DNA from: Aphanizomenon flos-aquae FACHB-1287
Lineage (GTDB): Bacteria; Cyanobacteriota; Cyanobacteriia; Cyanobacteriales; Nostocaceae
NCBI RefSeq assembly: GCF_014698755.1
Contig: NZ_JACJTO010000009.1
Span: forward strand, 1-64,000
Direction: 5' to 3'
DNA: 64,000 nt
Part shown: piece by piece, positions 25,879-34,160 of the stretch
How positions within the stretch are numbered: position 1 is the first letter of the stretch
Layout: the number at the start of each line of letters is the position of its first letter
Position numbers and translations under genes: made by a program
Notes under the pieces: model-generated
What the model was told of the DNA's origin: nothing
What the model saw: the letters and a program-made list of their open reading frames with translations, nothing else
The model's database searches: none

Positions 25879-26487
25879 ATGATTAACAACATGATTAATA
25901 ACAAAAAAGAACTATTTGATCGTTGGGCAAATAGTTATGATTGGACATTTCCTTCCTTTATTTATCAAGCAATTCATAAAAGATTACTCACAAAAGTTGA
26001 ATTATCAGCAAATGCCAATGTACTTGATTTAGGTTGTGGAACAGGTAGATTATTAAATAGATTAGCAAATCAGTTTCCAGAAATTACAGCCACTGGTTTA
26101 GATTTATCTCCGCAAATGTTGCGGGTAGCGAGGCAAAATAACCGCCACCGTCCTCGCTTAATTTACCTTGAAGGTAATGCCGAAAATCTCCCCTTTGTAG
26201 AGGGACAATTTAACGCCGTTTTTAATAGTATCAGTTTTTTGCATTATCCCCAACCAGACCAGGTTTTAAAAGAAGTAGCAAGGGTACTTTCTCCTGGTGG
26301 TAAATTTTATTTAGTGGACATTACTTTTAATAACTCATCATCATGTCAAATTACGCCCCATTCTCATACAGCAGTTAGATTTTATAGCCAAAAACAAAGA
26401 GAAGAAATGGGTAATAATGCAGGGTTAACTTGTGTAGGTCACTATCCCTTATTAGGGTTTGTATTATTAACTGTTTTTCAGAAATAA
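25879..26487 (+). CDS. class I SAM-dependent methyltransferase
   Basis: The 202-residue product has NVLDLGCGTGRLLNRL (SAM motif I, about residue 54), ATGLDLSPQMLRVARQN (motif II), YLEGNAENLPFVEGQFNAVF (post-I acid and motif IV) and LKEVARVLSPGGKFYLVDI. This is the UbiE/COQ5-like Methyltransf_11 type acting on a small molecule; the substrate is not readable. Translation may begin at the second ATG (25891). It is monocistronic between two terminator-like repeats. Confidence 0.88.
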   Translation: MINNMINNKKELFDRWANSYDWTFPSFIYQAIHKRLLTKVELSANANVLDLGCGTGRLLNRLANQFPEITATGLDLSPQMLRVARQNNRHRPRLIYLEGNAENLPFVEGQFNAVFNSISFLHYPQPDQVLKEVARVLSPGGKFYLVDITFNNSSSCQITPHSHTAVRFYSQKQREEMGNNAGLTCVGHYPLLGFVLLTVFQK

Positions 26488-26494
26488 TCTTTGT

Positions 26495-26526
26495 AGGGTG
26501 CGTTAGTGATAGCGTAACGCACCATT
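26495..26526. terminator. GTAGGGTGCGTTA hairpin between convergent genes
   Basis: GTAGGGTGCGTTAGTGATAGCGTAACGCACC is split by a small loop into arms TGCGTTA and TAACGCA with flanking pairing. It is a copy of the repeat at 8797 and may serve as a bidirectional terminator. Confidence 0.6.
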
Positions 26527-26565
26527 TTCTTATGTTAGATAGTTAGTAGATTTAATATTCCAAGT

Positions 26566-27024
26566 TTAAACTTCCACCTCTTGAACGACTTCTAAAGGTA
26601 ATTCTAATATTTCTACAATTTCTTGATCATTTAAACCTAATTGCCGTAATTTTTTGATTTTCTCAAATCTCTTTTTATCTGATTTAGTTTTAGTATTTTT
26701 AGAACTTACATTTATACAGCCAATTAGATTACTATTAATAGTATTATCCCCCAAAGAAATATTCACATTTCCCTGTCGTTCAAGAACAGATTTAAGATTA
26801 CCTTTATCAACTGGTTCATCAAAAATATCAGATAAAATTTGCAAAAGTTCGTAAGCTACATCCTTTGCATGACCGGCGCTACAACCACAAGTTTCAGCAA
26901 TATCAGCATATTTTTGATGCTTGAGTGTTCCTTCAATAACGCCACGTTGTAAGTCGTTGAGATGCTTTCCTGTGTTGAGATAAAGAGCGTCATCCACAAG
27001 TTGTAGTAGTTGCTGAACCTGCAT
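26566..27024 (-). CDS. HTH adaptor of vWA-MoxR-type conflict systems, stand-alone
   Basis: The 152-residue product begins with the helical VDDALYLNTGKHLNDLQRGV followed by a helix-turn-helix YADIAETCGCSAGHAKDVAYEL, the module at the N-terminus of many cyanobacterial NB-ARC/WD40 and vWA-MoxR-associated proteins. Here no effector is fused. The tail holds NVNISLGDNTINSNLIGCINVSS, then a basic region and a second small HTH (KLRQLGLNDQEIVEILELP). It may act as a regulator; paired direct repeats lie upstream. Confidence 0.7.
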   Translation of the reverse strand: MQVQQLLQLVDDALYLNTGKHLNDLQRGVIEGTLKHQKYADIAETCGCSAGHAKDVAYELLQILSDIFDEPVDKGNLKSVLERQGNVNISLGDNTINSNLIGCINVSSKNTKTKSDKKRFEKIKKLRQLGLNDQEIVEILELPLEVVQEVEV

Positions 27025-27336
27025 ATCGATAAATGTAACGCGATATAGATAATTTTAGCAGACTTTATCCGTATTTTTCAGCTTTTTTCCGTCTGTTTTT
27101 TAATTTTTTTTACGATCCGCTTTTTTCCGCTTTTCAATGTTAGGTGTTTGGTGTAGTTTCGTATAGATATAAGTCCGCAATTTAACTTGCGGGAGTTCGC
27201 ACATTTTTCTGCGGGGATACTCGTTGATTTTTTGGGTGGGTAAAAAGTAAAAATACTATCGGTAAAGGCTTAGGAAATTCCAAGCTGAATCAATACCTTA
27301 GCAATTCACAGTAATTTTTTTTGGAGTAACAAGCGT
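27025..27336 (-). promoter_or_regulatory. upstream region with CGGAAAAAAGC direct repeats
   Basis: Reading toward the HTH gene, CGGAAAAAAGC occurs twice (27129-27119 and 27091-27081), 38 bp apart, with related CGGATAAAG and GCGGAAAAA fragments nearby. They are 57 and 95 bp before the start codon and are candidate operators for autoregulation. The other half of the gap should contain the promoter of the exported protein gene at 27337; a GCAATTTAACTTGC hairpin lies at about 27177-27191. Confidence 0.5.
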
Positions 27337-27939
27337 ATGAAATTGTTAAAAACTCTTTTCTCGGTTGGAGTTGTTTCTGCAATGGCAACTACAGCAGTAG
27401 TGGCTTTACCGAATAGTAATAGTAGTTCTGCTTTAGAAGAAACCACGTTTGGAGTTGACATATCGCGTTCTAATCTTTCTAGTTTTCAACTCACAAATTC
27501 ACGTAATGAAAAATTATTACTAGCGCAAAGTAAGCCTTTTCCACTCAGCGGCACTAGGTTCGATGAGCTTGGCGATCATCGTCGAATGGAGACTCAAATT
27601 ACAATTTCCAATAACGGACGGATAGACGGTGTAACAAGAATTTGGACCGATAAAAAGTGGAAAGGATTTACTGGTTCTGTTGTTGTTGCCATCACTGATC
27701 GTGCTGGAAATCGTTTGTATATAACTAATCCTCAAAGCTGGGGTGTAGATTGTAAGCGTTGTCCTGGTCCAAGCAATCGAACTCAGGCATGGGCTGATAC
27801 TGTTCCTTCTAATGTTCTTAAACAAGTAGGTGGTTACGCTATCATTCACACTACTAGTCCAAGAGATAGATGGAGGTCTTGGCTAAGTAATACCAAAGAA
27901 GCTGTAACAGAAATTAAAGGAATTTATAGTCAGTTCTAG
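27337..27939 (+). CDS. exported protein of unknown function
   Basis: The 200-residue product has a signal peptide (KLLKTLFSVGVVSAMATTAVVALP). The mature part contains LSGTRFDELGDHRRMETQITISNNGRIDGVTRIW and FTGSVVVAITDRAGNRLYI, a beta-rich domain, and one Cys pair (CKRC) that could form a disulfide. I do not recognise the family. A GGAG ribosome-binding site precedes ATG. Confidence 0.65.
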   Translation: MKLLKTLFSVGVVSAMATTAVVALPNSNSSSALEETTFGVDISRSNLSSFQLTNSRNEKLLLAQSKPFPLSGTRFDELGDHRRMETQITISNNGRIDGVTRIWTDKKWKGFTGSVVVAITDRAGNRLYITNPQSWGVDCKRCPGPSNRTQAWADTVPSNVLKQVGGYAIIHTTSPRDRWRSWLSNTKEAVTEIKGIYSQF

Positions 27940-27990
27940 AGGTTAGAGCTATCGCTCTTTCATAAGAGGATGATTTTGGGCGATCCTAAT

Positions 27991-28027
27991 ATTCAGATCC
28001 TCGACTTCTCAAAGAAGTTGGGGATCT
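27991..28027 (+). terminator. GATCCTCGACTTCT hairpin terminator
   Basis: AGATCCTCGACTTCT pairs with AGAAGTTGGGGATCT around a small loop. It is the third copy of the terminator repeat and lies downstream of the exported protein gene. Confidence 0.7.
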
Positions 28028-28103
28028 AGTCTCCCAAATCTATTTACAAAACATCTATTTCTGTTATATAATTAAAGAAAATTTGTAAAATATTGAGAAC
28101 CTT

Positions 28104-28340
28104 ATGACTCAGATTACAATTGAAGAAGCTACTCAAAATTTATATAAACTTCTAGAACAAGTCGCCAAAGGTGAGCAATTTATTCTGATGAAAGAAGGCA
28201 AAGAAATTGCCCGTCTTCTTCCTCCCCAACAGGTAAAAAAAGTATTTCCTAGTTTAAACGATTTTAGAAAATCCATAGTTTTAAAAGGAAGTTCAATGAG
28301 TACCACGATATTAGAAGAAAGAGAGAACGAAAGATATTGA
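28104..28340 (+). CDS. Phd/YefM-type antitoxin
   Basis: The 78-residue product matches the family: ITIEEATQNLYKLLEQVAKGEQFILMKEGKEIARLLP is the Phd/YefM DNA-binding core, followed by a short toxin-binding tail. The stop overlaps the toxin start, giving a two-gene operon that would be autorepressed (family knowledge). Confidence 0.85.
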   Translation: MTQITIEEATQNLYKLLEQVAKGEQFILMKEGKEIARLLPPQQVKKVFPSLNDFRKSIVLKGSSMSTTILEERENERY

Positions 28341-28780
28341 TTTATTTAGATACTAGCGCCATTGTTCCTTATTATGTGCCTGAAAAATTAAGTGCTGTTG
28401 TTGAACAACTATTACAAAAACAAGAAGATAAACCGATCATTAGTCAATTAGTTGAGGTGGAATTATTTTCTGCCTTATCTCGTAGGGTAAGAATGGGTGA
28501 AGTTTCCCAAAATGACGCTAGACGGATTACAGAATTGTTTGAAAATCATCTTAATGAAGGTTTGTATGGTCTTGTTTTATTGGAAAATCAACATTACCGT
28601 TTAGCTAGAGACTGGATATCCAGGTTTGATCTGCCTTTAAGAACTTTAGATGCTTTGCATTTAGCTGTGTGTAGTATTAATAATTTGTCTCTGGTGACAG
28701 CAGATGAAAAATTAGCTCAATCTGCTACTATTTTGGGGATAGACATTCTTTTATTAACTTCCAATATGAATTTTATTTAG
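28337..28780 (+). CDS. PIN-domain toxin (VapC family)
   Basis: The 147-residue product begins at TTG overlapping the antitoxin stop: IYLDTSAIVPYYVPE (first active-site Asp), QLVEVELFSALSRR (Glu), LRTLDALHLAVC (Asp) and LVTADEKLAQSA (Asp), the four acidic positions of PIN ribonucleases. It is intact and full length. Confidence 0.88.
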   Translation: MIYLDTSAIVPYYVPEKLSAVVEQLLQKQEDKPIISQLVEVELFSALSRRVRMGEVSQNDARRITELFENHLNEGLYGLVLLENQHYRLARDWISRFDLPLRTLDALHLAVCSINNLSLVTADEKLAQSATILGIDILLLTSNMNFI

Positions 28781-28841
28781 AGATGCGATTACTTGGTCGA
28801 ACTTAGCGATCGCACTTCCCACTATATTCAGATCCCCGGTG

Positions 28842-28996
28842 ATACAGCACTTTCCGGTGTTATGAGGTACATATCTAGCGGGCAAGACTTGTACTGAGTT
28901 TGCCGTTCGCGTAGCGTGGCTTTAGCCATAGTATGCCCGCACCACAAGAGTTTCATGATTCAACTTTGTACCTCATCAGATCAGAAAACGCTGTAT
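28842..28996. mobile_element. MITE-like element, 155 bp
   Basis: Imperfect terminal inverted repeats of about 30 bp start ATACAGC at the left end and close with GCTGTAT at the right end, with ATGAGGTAC/GTACCTCAT as inner arms. The interior holds GCGGGCAAGAC..TATGCCCGC and no coding frame. This looks like a non-autonomous transposon relic. Confidence 0.6.
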
Positions 28997-29011
28997 ATAG
29001 GGGGTATGCAC

Positions 29012-29088
29012 TTGAGTGAGATACATCCTAAGCCCCTTCCTCGCTTGCGGGGAGGAGGTTGGGGGTGGGGTTTTTGTATCTCACTCAA
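29012..29088. repeat. 77-bp element with perfect 14-bp inverted ends
   Basis: TTGAGTGAGATACA (29012-29025) and TGTATCTCACTCAA (29075-29088) are exact reverse complements. The interior contains CCCCTTCCTCGCTTGCGGGGAGG, itself a hairpin. It lies downstream of hypB and could also terminate that operon. Confidence 0.75.
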
Positions 29089-29219
29089 CCGATAACCTCT
29101 ATAAAGAGTGTAAACTATATTATAATTTCTAGTAAAAGTTGCTTTTCTGTTAAACCACTTACCTTGAGGACTTTATATGAAATTATCATGATTATTTTTG
29201 TAAATAGTTTTTTCTAGTT

Positions 29220-30023
29220 TCATATAACTTCCTCTTGACTTAACCACCCATACCAATCTTCCAAACCTTCCCCAGTAGTAGCAGAAACTTGGAAAACTTG
29301 GATTTTGGGATTTACCTGTTTAGCATATTCAACACAACGCTGAACATCAAAATTGATATAAGGTAATAAATCAATTTTCGTTAAAATCATAATATCACTA
29401 CTGCGAAACATATAAGGGTATTTAATAGGTTTATCTTCTCCTTCCGTCACCGATAAAATTACCACCTTAGCCGCTTCTCCTAAGTCAAACAAAGCCGGAC
29501 AAACCAAATTTCCGACATTTTCAATCATCACCACAGAATTAAGGGGCGGATTCAATTCTTGCAGCCCTTTTTCTATCATGGAAGCATCTAAATGACAGCC
29601 TGTACCCGTGTTAATTTGTACCACTTGACAACCAGTGGATTTAATTTTTTCCGCATCATTTGTAGTTTCTTGATCACCTTCAATAACGCTGATAGTTAGT
29701 GTATTTTTTAAATCATTAATAGTGCGAGTTAATAAAGTAGTTTTACCTGCACCGGGAGAACTCATTAAATTTAAAGCCAGAATATTTCGACCTTTAAACC
29801 AGCCGCGATTTTGGGCAGCTAATAGGTTATTTTTACCTAATATTTCTTGTTCTAAAGATATGGTTGTATTATGGATTTGAGCATGAATTTGGGTTGTTTC
29901 CTCATGATGATGAGAATGAGTAATTACAGTTCCATCTGCTAAAGTATGAGTATGATGGTGTTCATTTTCCATATTTGTAATTGTTGTTTGATTATCACCA
30001 GAACATCCGCAATTTACACACAT
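29220..30023 (-). CDS. hypB: hydrogenase nickel-incorporation GTPase HypB
   Basis: HypB delivers nickel to the hydrogenase large subunit with HypA, using GTP. Of 267 residues, the N-terminus has CVNCGCSG and a His-rich nickel-storage region (HHHTHTLADGTVITHSHHH), followed by P-loop NLMSSPGAGKTTLLT, the metal-site GCHLDA, and the base-recognition LTKID. It is the last gene of the hyp cluster and overlaps hypA by 10 bp. Confidence 0.95.
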   Translation of the reverse strand: MCVNCGCSGDNQTTITNMENEHHHTHTLADGTVITHSHHHEETTQIHAQIHNTTISLEQEILGKNNLLAAQNRGWFKGRNILALNLMSSPGAGKTTLLTRTINDLKNTLTISVIEGDQETTNDAEKIKSTGCQVVQINTGTGCHLDASMIEKGLQELNPPLNSVVMIENVGNLVCPALFDLGEAAKVVILSVTEGEDKPIKYPYMFRSSDIMILTKIDLLPYINFDVQRCVEYAKQVNPKIQVFQVSATTGEGLEDWYGWLSQEEVI

Positions 30024-30355
30024 AATTCCTCTACTTCAATTTCTTTAATTTTTAGTTCTTCACCAGCTATTATATCTAATTTAATACTACCACATTCACA
30101 AATACCAAAAGGTTTTTCGACATAAAAATTTGTACCACATTCACGACATTTAGCCATTCCTGGTATTTCTAAAATTTCTAATCTTGCCCCTTCAACTATT
30201 GTACCTTGGGCGCAAATATCAAAACAAAATTTAATGGCATCTGGCATAATAGCCGATAATTTACCAACTTCTAATAATACTCTTTGGACTTTTTTACCTT
30301 GGGCATTTTCGGTGACTATGGCAATGATATTTTGAGTTATTCCGAGTTCGTGCAT
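30014..30355 (-). CDS. hypA: hydrogenase nickel metallochaperone HypA
   Basis: HypA (113 residues) binds nickel and hands it to the large subunit. The start MHELGITQNIIAIV contains the nickel-binding His2; an upstream in-frame start would bury it, so ATG 30355 is chosen. The zinc site is CRECG..CECG. It overlaps hypB and is separated from hypE by an inserted toxin-antitoxin pair. Confidence 0.94.
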   Translation of the reverse strand: MHELGITQNIIAIVTENAQGKKVQRVLLEVGKLSAIMPDAIKFCFDICAQGTIVEGARLEILEIPGMAKCRECGTNFYVEKPFGICECGSIKLDIIAGEELKIKEIEVEELCV

Positions 30356-30436
30356 ATTAGGTGACAGTTGAGCCGTTACAGACAAGGAGTATAATGAAGT
30401 ACACATCAATTTATTTCCTGTTCCCTAAAACTAAAA

Positions 30437-30475
30437 AACTTTGTATCTCACGAGCATGGGAACTGCTATAATAAT
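30437..30475. repeat. fragment of a dispersed palindromic element
   Basis: TTGTATCTCACGAGCATGG and GGAACTGCTATAATAA resemble pieces seen at 29075 and, in inverted form, at 61949 (CAGCAGTTCCC..TATTATA). It lies at the junction of hypA and the inserted gene pair. Confidence 0.45.
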
Positions 30476-30813
30476 TTTTGTAAGAGATTATAAATATCTT
30501 CCTTATTACCTTCCTTTCTTAAACCTATGCCAACTACTAAAACAACTACCTTATCATTTTCCACTTGATAAACTATACGGTAGCGTTGCCCTACAGCCCT
30601 AAGACTACGATAATTTATTAGTTGTCCAGTTAAAGGTTTTCCCTGCTTTTCAGGTTCTATTTTTAGTTTATCAATTCGTGAAATTAGAGCTTTTTGGTGA
30701 CGTTTATCTTTAATATTTGTTAACATCTCCAATGCTAAAGGCGTTAACTGAATTTCAAATTCAATATTATCAGTTTGTGGTTTTTCAAAGTCCGAGTTTG
30801 AGTTTTGCATCAT
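30466..30813 (-). CDS. RelE/ParE-type toxin
   Basis: The 115-residue product contains FEIQLTPLALEMLTNIKDKRHQKALISRIDKL and LINYRSLRAVGQRYRIVYQVENDKVVVLVVGIGLRKEG, the RelE/ParE fold with the conserved YRIVYxV strand. Translation may use either of the two adjacent ATGs. It overlaps its antitoxin gene by 29 bp. It interrupts the hyp gene order between hypE and hypA. Confidence 0.85.
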   Translation of the reverse strand: MMQNSNSDFEKPQTDNIEFEIQLTPLALEMLTNIKDKRHQKALISRIDKLKIEPEKQGKPLTGQLINYRSLRAVGQRYRIVYQVENDKVVVLVVGIGLRKEGNKEDIYNLLQKLL

Positions 30814-31048
30814 GCCAACTAATAGTTTCTCCCCTGTGTGCTTGAGCTATACTTTCTTGTAATTGTTGGTTAAATTCTTGATCAAATAAAATTGCTAAAG
30901 TTTCTAATAAAGATTCATATTGCTCAAAACTAATAGCCGCCATAACTGGTTTACCATGTTTGGTAATAATTATTGGCTCTTGTTGTACATCATCTGGCAA
31001 ATGTAAAATTTGCTGTTGTGCTTCTGTAATTGTGAGGTGTTTTAACAT
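30785..31048 (-). CDS. Phd/YefM-type antitoxin
   Basis: The 87-residue product starts LTITEAQQQILHLPDDVQQEPIIITKHGKPVMAAISFEQYESL, the Phd core, followed by a long helical toxin-binding tail. It lies upstream of and overlaps the RelE-type toxin. The pair is compact and probably autoregulated. Confidence 0.87.
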   Translation of the reverse strand: MLKHLTITEAQQQILHLPDDVQQEPIIITKHGKPVMAAISFEQYESLLETLAILFDQEFNQQLQESIAQAHRGETISWHDAKLKLGL

Positions 31049-31132
31049 ATTCTGGTAAAAAATAAGTATTGTATATGATTATATCACTAATTCATGCACA
31101 AGATACCCGACTTCTGTGTTGATGATAGAATT

Positions 31133-31217
31133 TGTAGGTTGGGTTAAGCGACAGCGCAACCCAACAAAACCGCAAAAATGTCAGAAGTGTTGGGTAACAT
31201 AGGTCAACCAAACCTAC
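31133..31217. repeat. GTAGGTTGGGTT repeat between antitoxin gene and hypE
   Basis: TAGGTTGGGTTAAGCGACAG, CAACCCAACAAAACC and AACCAAACCTAC form a hairpin unit of the family at 16578 and 22137. It marks the left border of the foreign gene pair in the hyp cluster. Confidence 0.7.
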
Positions 31218-31231
31218 ATAATTTATAGATT

Positions 31232-32326
31232 TTAACATATTCTGGGCAGTTGATCACCTACTAGCATATCTATGATTCTTTCTGCACCAAAGGCGGTTTT
31301 TAAAAGGACTATTCCTGGTGGGTGGGGAATGATTTCACCTATAATAGAGGCTTGTTTTCCCGTGGGGTGGTTTTTCATTGTTGCTAAAATCAAATCGGCT
31401 TTTTCTGGAGGTGCAACTATGACTAATTTTCCTTCGTTGGCTAAATATAAGGGTTCTAAACCTAAGATTTCACATACTCCATTTACTTCTTCTTTAATGG
31501 GAATTGCATTTTCATGAATGCGTATTCCTAAGTTAGAAGTGAGGGCAAATTCATTTAATACTGTGGCTAAACCGCCTCTGGTTGCGTCTCGCATGGCGTG
31601 AATTTGGGGACAAATTTTAATAATTTCGGCGACTAATTCATGCAGTGGTTGACAGTCACTTTCTATATCTGTTTCTAATGCTAATTCTCCTCTGGCAATT
31701 AATATTGCTGTGCCATGATTTCCTATTTCTCCATTAATAATTACCACGTCTCCCGGTTGAATGTTGCGAGGAGAAATGTCAATGTTTGGGGGAATTATCC
31801 CAATGCCGGCAGTATTTATAAATAATTTATCGGCACAACCTCTATTAACAACTTTGGTGTCTCCTGTGACTATTTGCACTCCAGCTTTTTCGGCTGCTTT
31901 CTGCATACTAGCCACAACTTTTCTTAATGTTTCTATGGGTAAACCTTCTTCTAAAATCATGCTACAAGTGAGATATAAAGGTTTTGCCCCACTCACGGCT
32001 AAATCATTAATTGTACCATTAATTGCTAATTCTCCTATGTCTGAACCAGGAAAAAATAAAGGATCTACTACATAGGAATCTGTAGTAAATGCTAATCGTT
32101 TTCCATGTTGAGAAAGACTCAGTAAATCAAATGTGGCTTGGTCTTCTAATTGGGATAAAATGGGATTATCAAAACTTTTCACAAAGATATCATCTATTAG
32201 GTCTCTCATGGCTTTACCACCGCTACCATGGGATAAGTTAATGTGAGTATCTCTTATCTTTCCTTGACGACGACGGACTTGCTCAATTTTTTGGAAAAGT
32301 GGATTCTGATGAGAGTTAATTGTCAT
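31232..32326 (-). CDS. hypE: hydrogenase maturation protein HypE
   Basis: HypE dehydrates the carbamoyl group on its C-terminal Cys to make the cyanide ligand of the [NiFe] site. The 364 residues include INLSHGSGGKAMRDLI, FTTDSYVVDPLFFPGSDIGELAINGTINDLAVSGAKP (PurM-like ATP site) and the essential terminal PRIC. It belongs to the hyp operon, downstream of hypD and the tautomerase gene. Confidence 0.96.
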   Translation of the reverse strand: MTINSHQNPLFQKIEQVRRRQGKIRDTHINLSHGSGGKAMRDLIDDIFVKSFDNPILSQLEDQATFDLLSLSQHGKRLAFTTDSYVVDPLFFPGSDIGELAINGTINDLAVSGAKPLYLTCSMILEEGLPIETLRKVVASMQKAAEKAGVQIVTGDTKVVNRGCADKLFINTAGIGIIPPNIDISPRNIQPGDVVIINGEIGNHGTAILIARGELALETDIESDCQPLHELVAEIIKICPQIHAMRDATRGGLATVLNEFALTSNLGIRIHENAIPIKEEVNGVCEILGLEPLYLANEGKLVIVAPPEKADLILATMKNHPTGKQASIIGEIIPHPPGIVLLKTAFGAERIIDMLVGDQLPRIC

Positions 32327-32374
32327 TTTGAAAATTGCTTTGTAATTATTTGTAATTATATTTTTTGTTGTGGG

Positions 32375-32400
32375 ACAGGCATCTTGCCTGTCATTATTAG
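32375..32400. repeat. GACAGGCATCTTGCCTGTC palindrome
   Basis: A short hairpin, GGACAGGCA-TCT-TGCCTGTC, lies between the tautomerase gene and hypE. A related palindrome with GGGCATCTTGCCC is at 61999-62012. Both are members of a common cyanobacterial repeat. Confidence 0.7.
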
Positions 32401-32404
32401 TTAA

Positions 32405-32620
32405 TTATCTGCCAGTTTCTTCATGTCTACCAGCGTGTTTATCAGAGTGTAAAACCCCTCCAACCGCCCAATTATCTCGTTCAAATTCATCAATATGAAT
32501 AGTTATCCATTCGGGTTTTGTTCCTAGTGCAGAAACTAAAGCTTCAGTGACAGCTTGGGCTAGTTTACGCTTTTTTTCTATGGAGTGACCCTTACCAATT
32601 TGAACAGTGACAAAAGGCAT
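32405..32620 (-). CDS. 4-oxalocrotonate tautomerase-like protein
   Basis: The 71-residue product starts MPFVTVQIGKGHSIEKKRKLAQAV, with the catalytic Pro exposed after Met removal, and has WITIHIDEFERDNWAVGG. Small tautomerases of this family catalyse keto-enol conversions; its role here is unknown. A gene of this kind sits between hypD and hypE in Nostoc hyp clusters, so the position is conserved. Confidence 0.88.
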   Translation of the reverse strand: MPFVTVQIGKGHSIEKKRKLAQAVTEALVSALGTKPEWITIHIDEFERDNWAVGGVLHSDKHAGRHEETGR

Positions 32621-32644
32621 ATAATTTTCCTCAAATTGTGCAAT

Positions 32645-33796
32645 TTAGACTGATATAGGTTCGGACGATACACCTGATTTATCTCTTTTTGCCATGGTTG
32701 ACAGTCGCCCATATTTGTAATATGCTGCACAAGCACCTTCAGAAGAAACCATACAAGTTCCTATGGGTGTTTCCGGTGTACAAGCTGTTCCAAATACTTT
32801 ACATTGCCAAGGTTTTAAAACTCCTTTCAGAATTTCTCCACATTGACAAGCTTTATGATCTGCTATTTTTAAATTCGGAATTGTAAATTTAACTTCAGCA
32901 TCAAATTGGGCATATTCTGGGCGAATTTTGAAACCGGAATTGGGTATTTCTCCTAAACCTCGCCATGCAAATTTTTCTCTCACTGTAAAAACTTCATTTA
33001 TGGCTTTTAAAGCATTTTTATTGCCACTATTTTCTACTAACCGATTATATTGATTTTCAACTTGACAACGATTTTCTACTATTTGTTTTAATAACATCCA
33101 AATTGATTGGAAGATATCTAATGGTTCAAAACCAGAAATAACAATTGGTTTATGATATTGTTGGGTAATAAATTCATAAGGTTCTATTCCTATTACCATA
33201 CTTACATGACCAGGACCAATAAAACCATCAAGTTGTAAATCGGGATTTTCTAATAATGCTTGTAAGGCGGGAATTACTAATACATGATTAGAAAACATAC
33301 TAAAATTAGTGATATTTTCTGCGGCTGCTTGAAGTATAGTAAATGCAGTGCTAGGGGCGGTGGTTTCAAAGCCTAAACCAAAAAATACTATTTCTTTATG
33401 GGGGTTTTCTTTGGCTATTTTTAGGCTATCTAAAGGTGAGTAAACCATACGAATATCTGCACCTTGGGCTTTAGCTTGCAAAAGGCTGGTTTTTGCACCA
33501 GGTACGCGCATTGCGTCGCCAAATGTGGTGAAGATGATGTTGGGTAGTTGACAAAGTGCGATCGCATCTTCTATCCTACCTTTAGGCATAACACAAACTG
33601 GACAACCAGGACCATGAATTAATTCTATATTATCGGGTAATATTTCTTCGATTCCATATTTAAAAATAGCATGGGTATGTCCTCCACATACTTCCATGAT
33701 TTTTAAATGTCTATTTATTTGTTGGCTGAGTTTGGTTATTTCTTGTTGTAAAGCGAGGGCTTTTTCAGGGTTGCGAAATTCGTTTATATATTTCAT
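32645..33796 (-). CDS. hypD: hydrogenase maturation protein HypD
   Basis: HypD is the iron-sulfur scaffold on which the Fe(CN)2CO unit is built with HypC. Starting at MKYINEFRNPEKA it has 383 residues; an in-frame start 39 bp upstream lies in a repeat and is less likely. Motifs include MEVCGGHTHAIFKYG, HGPGCPVCVMPKG, GFETTAPSTA, GFEPLDI and the C-terminal cluster ligands ACQCGEI, CTPETPIGTCMVSSEGACAAYYKY. Confidence 0.95.
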   Translation of the reverse strand: MKYINEFRNPEKALALQQEITKLSQQINRHLKIMEVCGGHTHAIFKYGIEEILPDNIELIHGPGCPVCVMPKGRIEDAIALCQLPNIIFTTFGDAMRVPGAKTSLLQAKAQGADIRMVYSPLDSLKIAKENPHKEIVFFGLGFETTAPSTAFTILQAAAENITNFSMFSNHVLVIPALQALLENPDLQLDGFIGPGHVSMVIGIEPYEFITQQYHKPIVISGFEPLDIFQSIWMLLKQIVENRCQVENQYNRLVENSGNKNALKAINEVFTVREKFAWRGLGEIPNSGFKIRPEYAQFDAEVKFTIPNLKIADHKACQCGEILKGVLKPWQCKVFGTACTPETPIGTCMVSSEGACAAYYKYGRLSTMAKRDKSGVSSEPISV

Positions 33797-33853
33797 AATT
33801 TTGTTTCGCGCAAAGGCGCAAATGTGCAAAAACACAAAGAAATAAAGGAGATT

Positions 33854-34102
33854 TTAAGTATAAGATTGGGCTATTTCTTCTAATAATTTTAATGTTTCTG
33901 CTGCTTCTTTTTCGTTAATTCTGTTCATGGCAAAACCAACATGAACTAATACCCAATCTCCTATACAAGCTTCTGGTGGGTGTTGTTGGTCAACTATACA
34001 GGCTATGTTTATTTCTCTTTTCACTCCTCCAATATTAACTGTAGCTAGTTTGTGTTCTCTGTTGGTTATTTCTGTTATTTGTCCGGGTATTCCTAAACAC
34101 AT
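33854..34102 (-). CDS. hypC: hydrogenase maturation chaperone HypC
   Basis: HypC (82 residues) carries the Fe(CN)2CO group from HypD to the large subunit through its N-terminal Cys; the start MCLGIPGQI is the signature. GDWVLVHVGFAMNRINEKEA completes the OB-fold motif. It is next to hypD, its binding partner, and downstream of hypF. Confidence 0.96.
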   Translation of the reverse strand: MCLGIPGQITEITNREHKLATVNIGGVKREINIACIVDQQHPPEACIGDWVLVHVGFAMNRINEKEAAETLKLLEEIAQSYT

Positions 34103-34160
34103 TTTAGTTTTCCTTTTTTAAGATTTATCTCACGCAGAGGCGCGGAGACAACGGAGGTTT

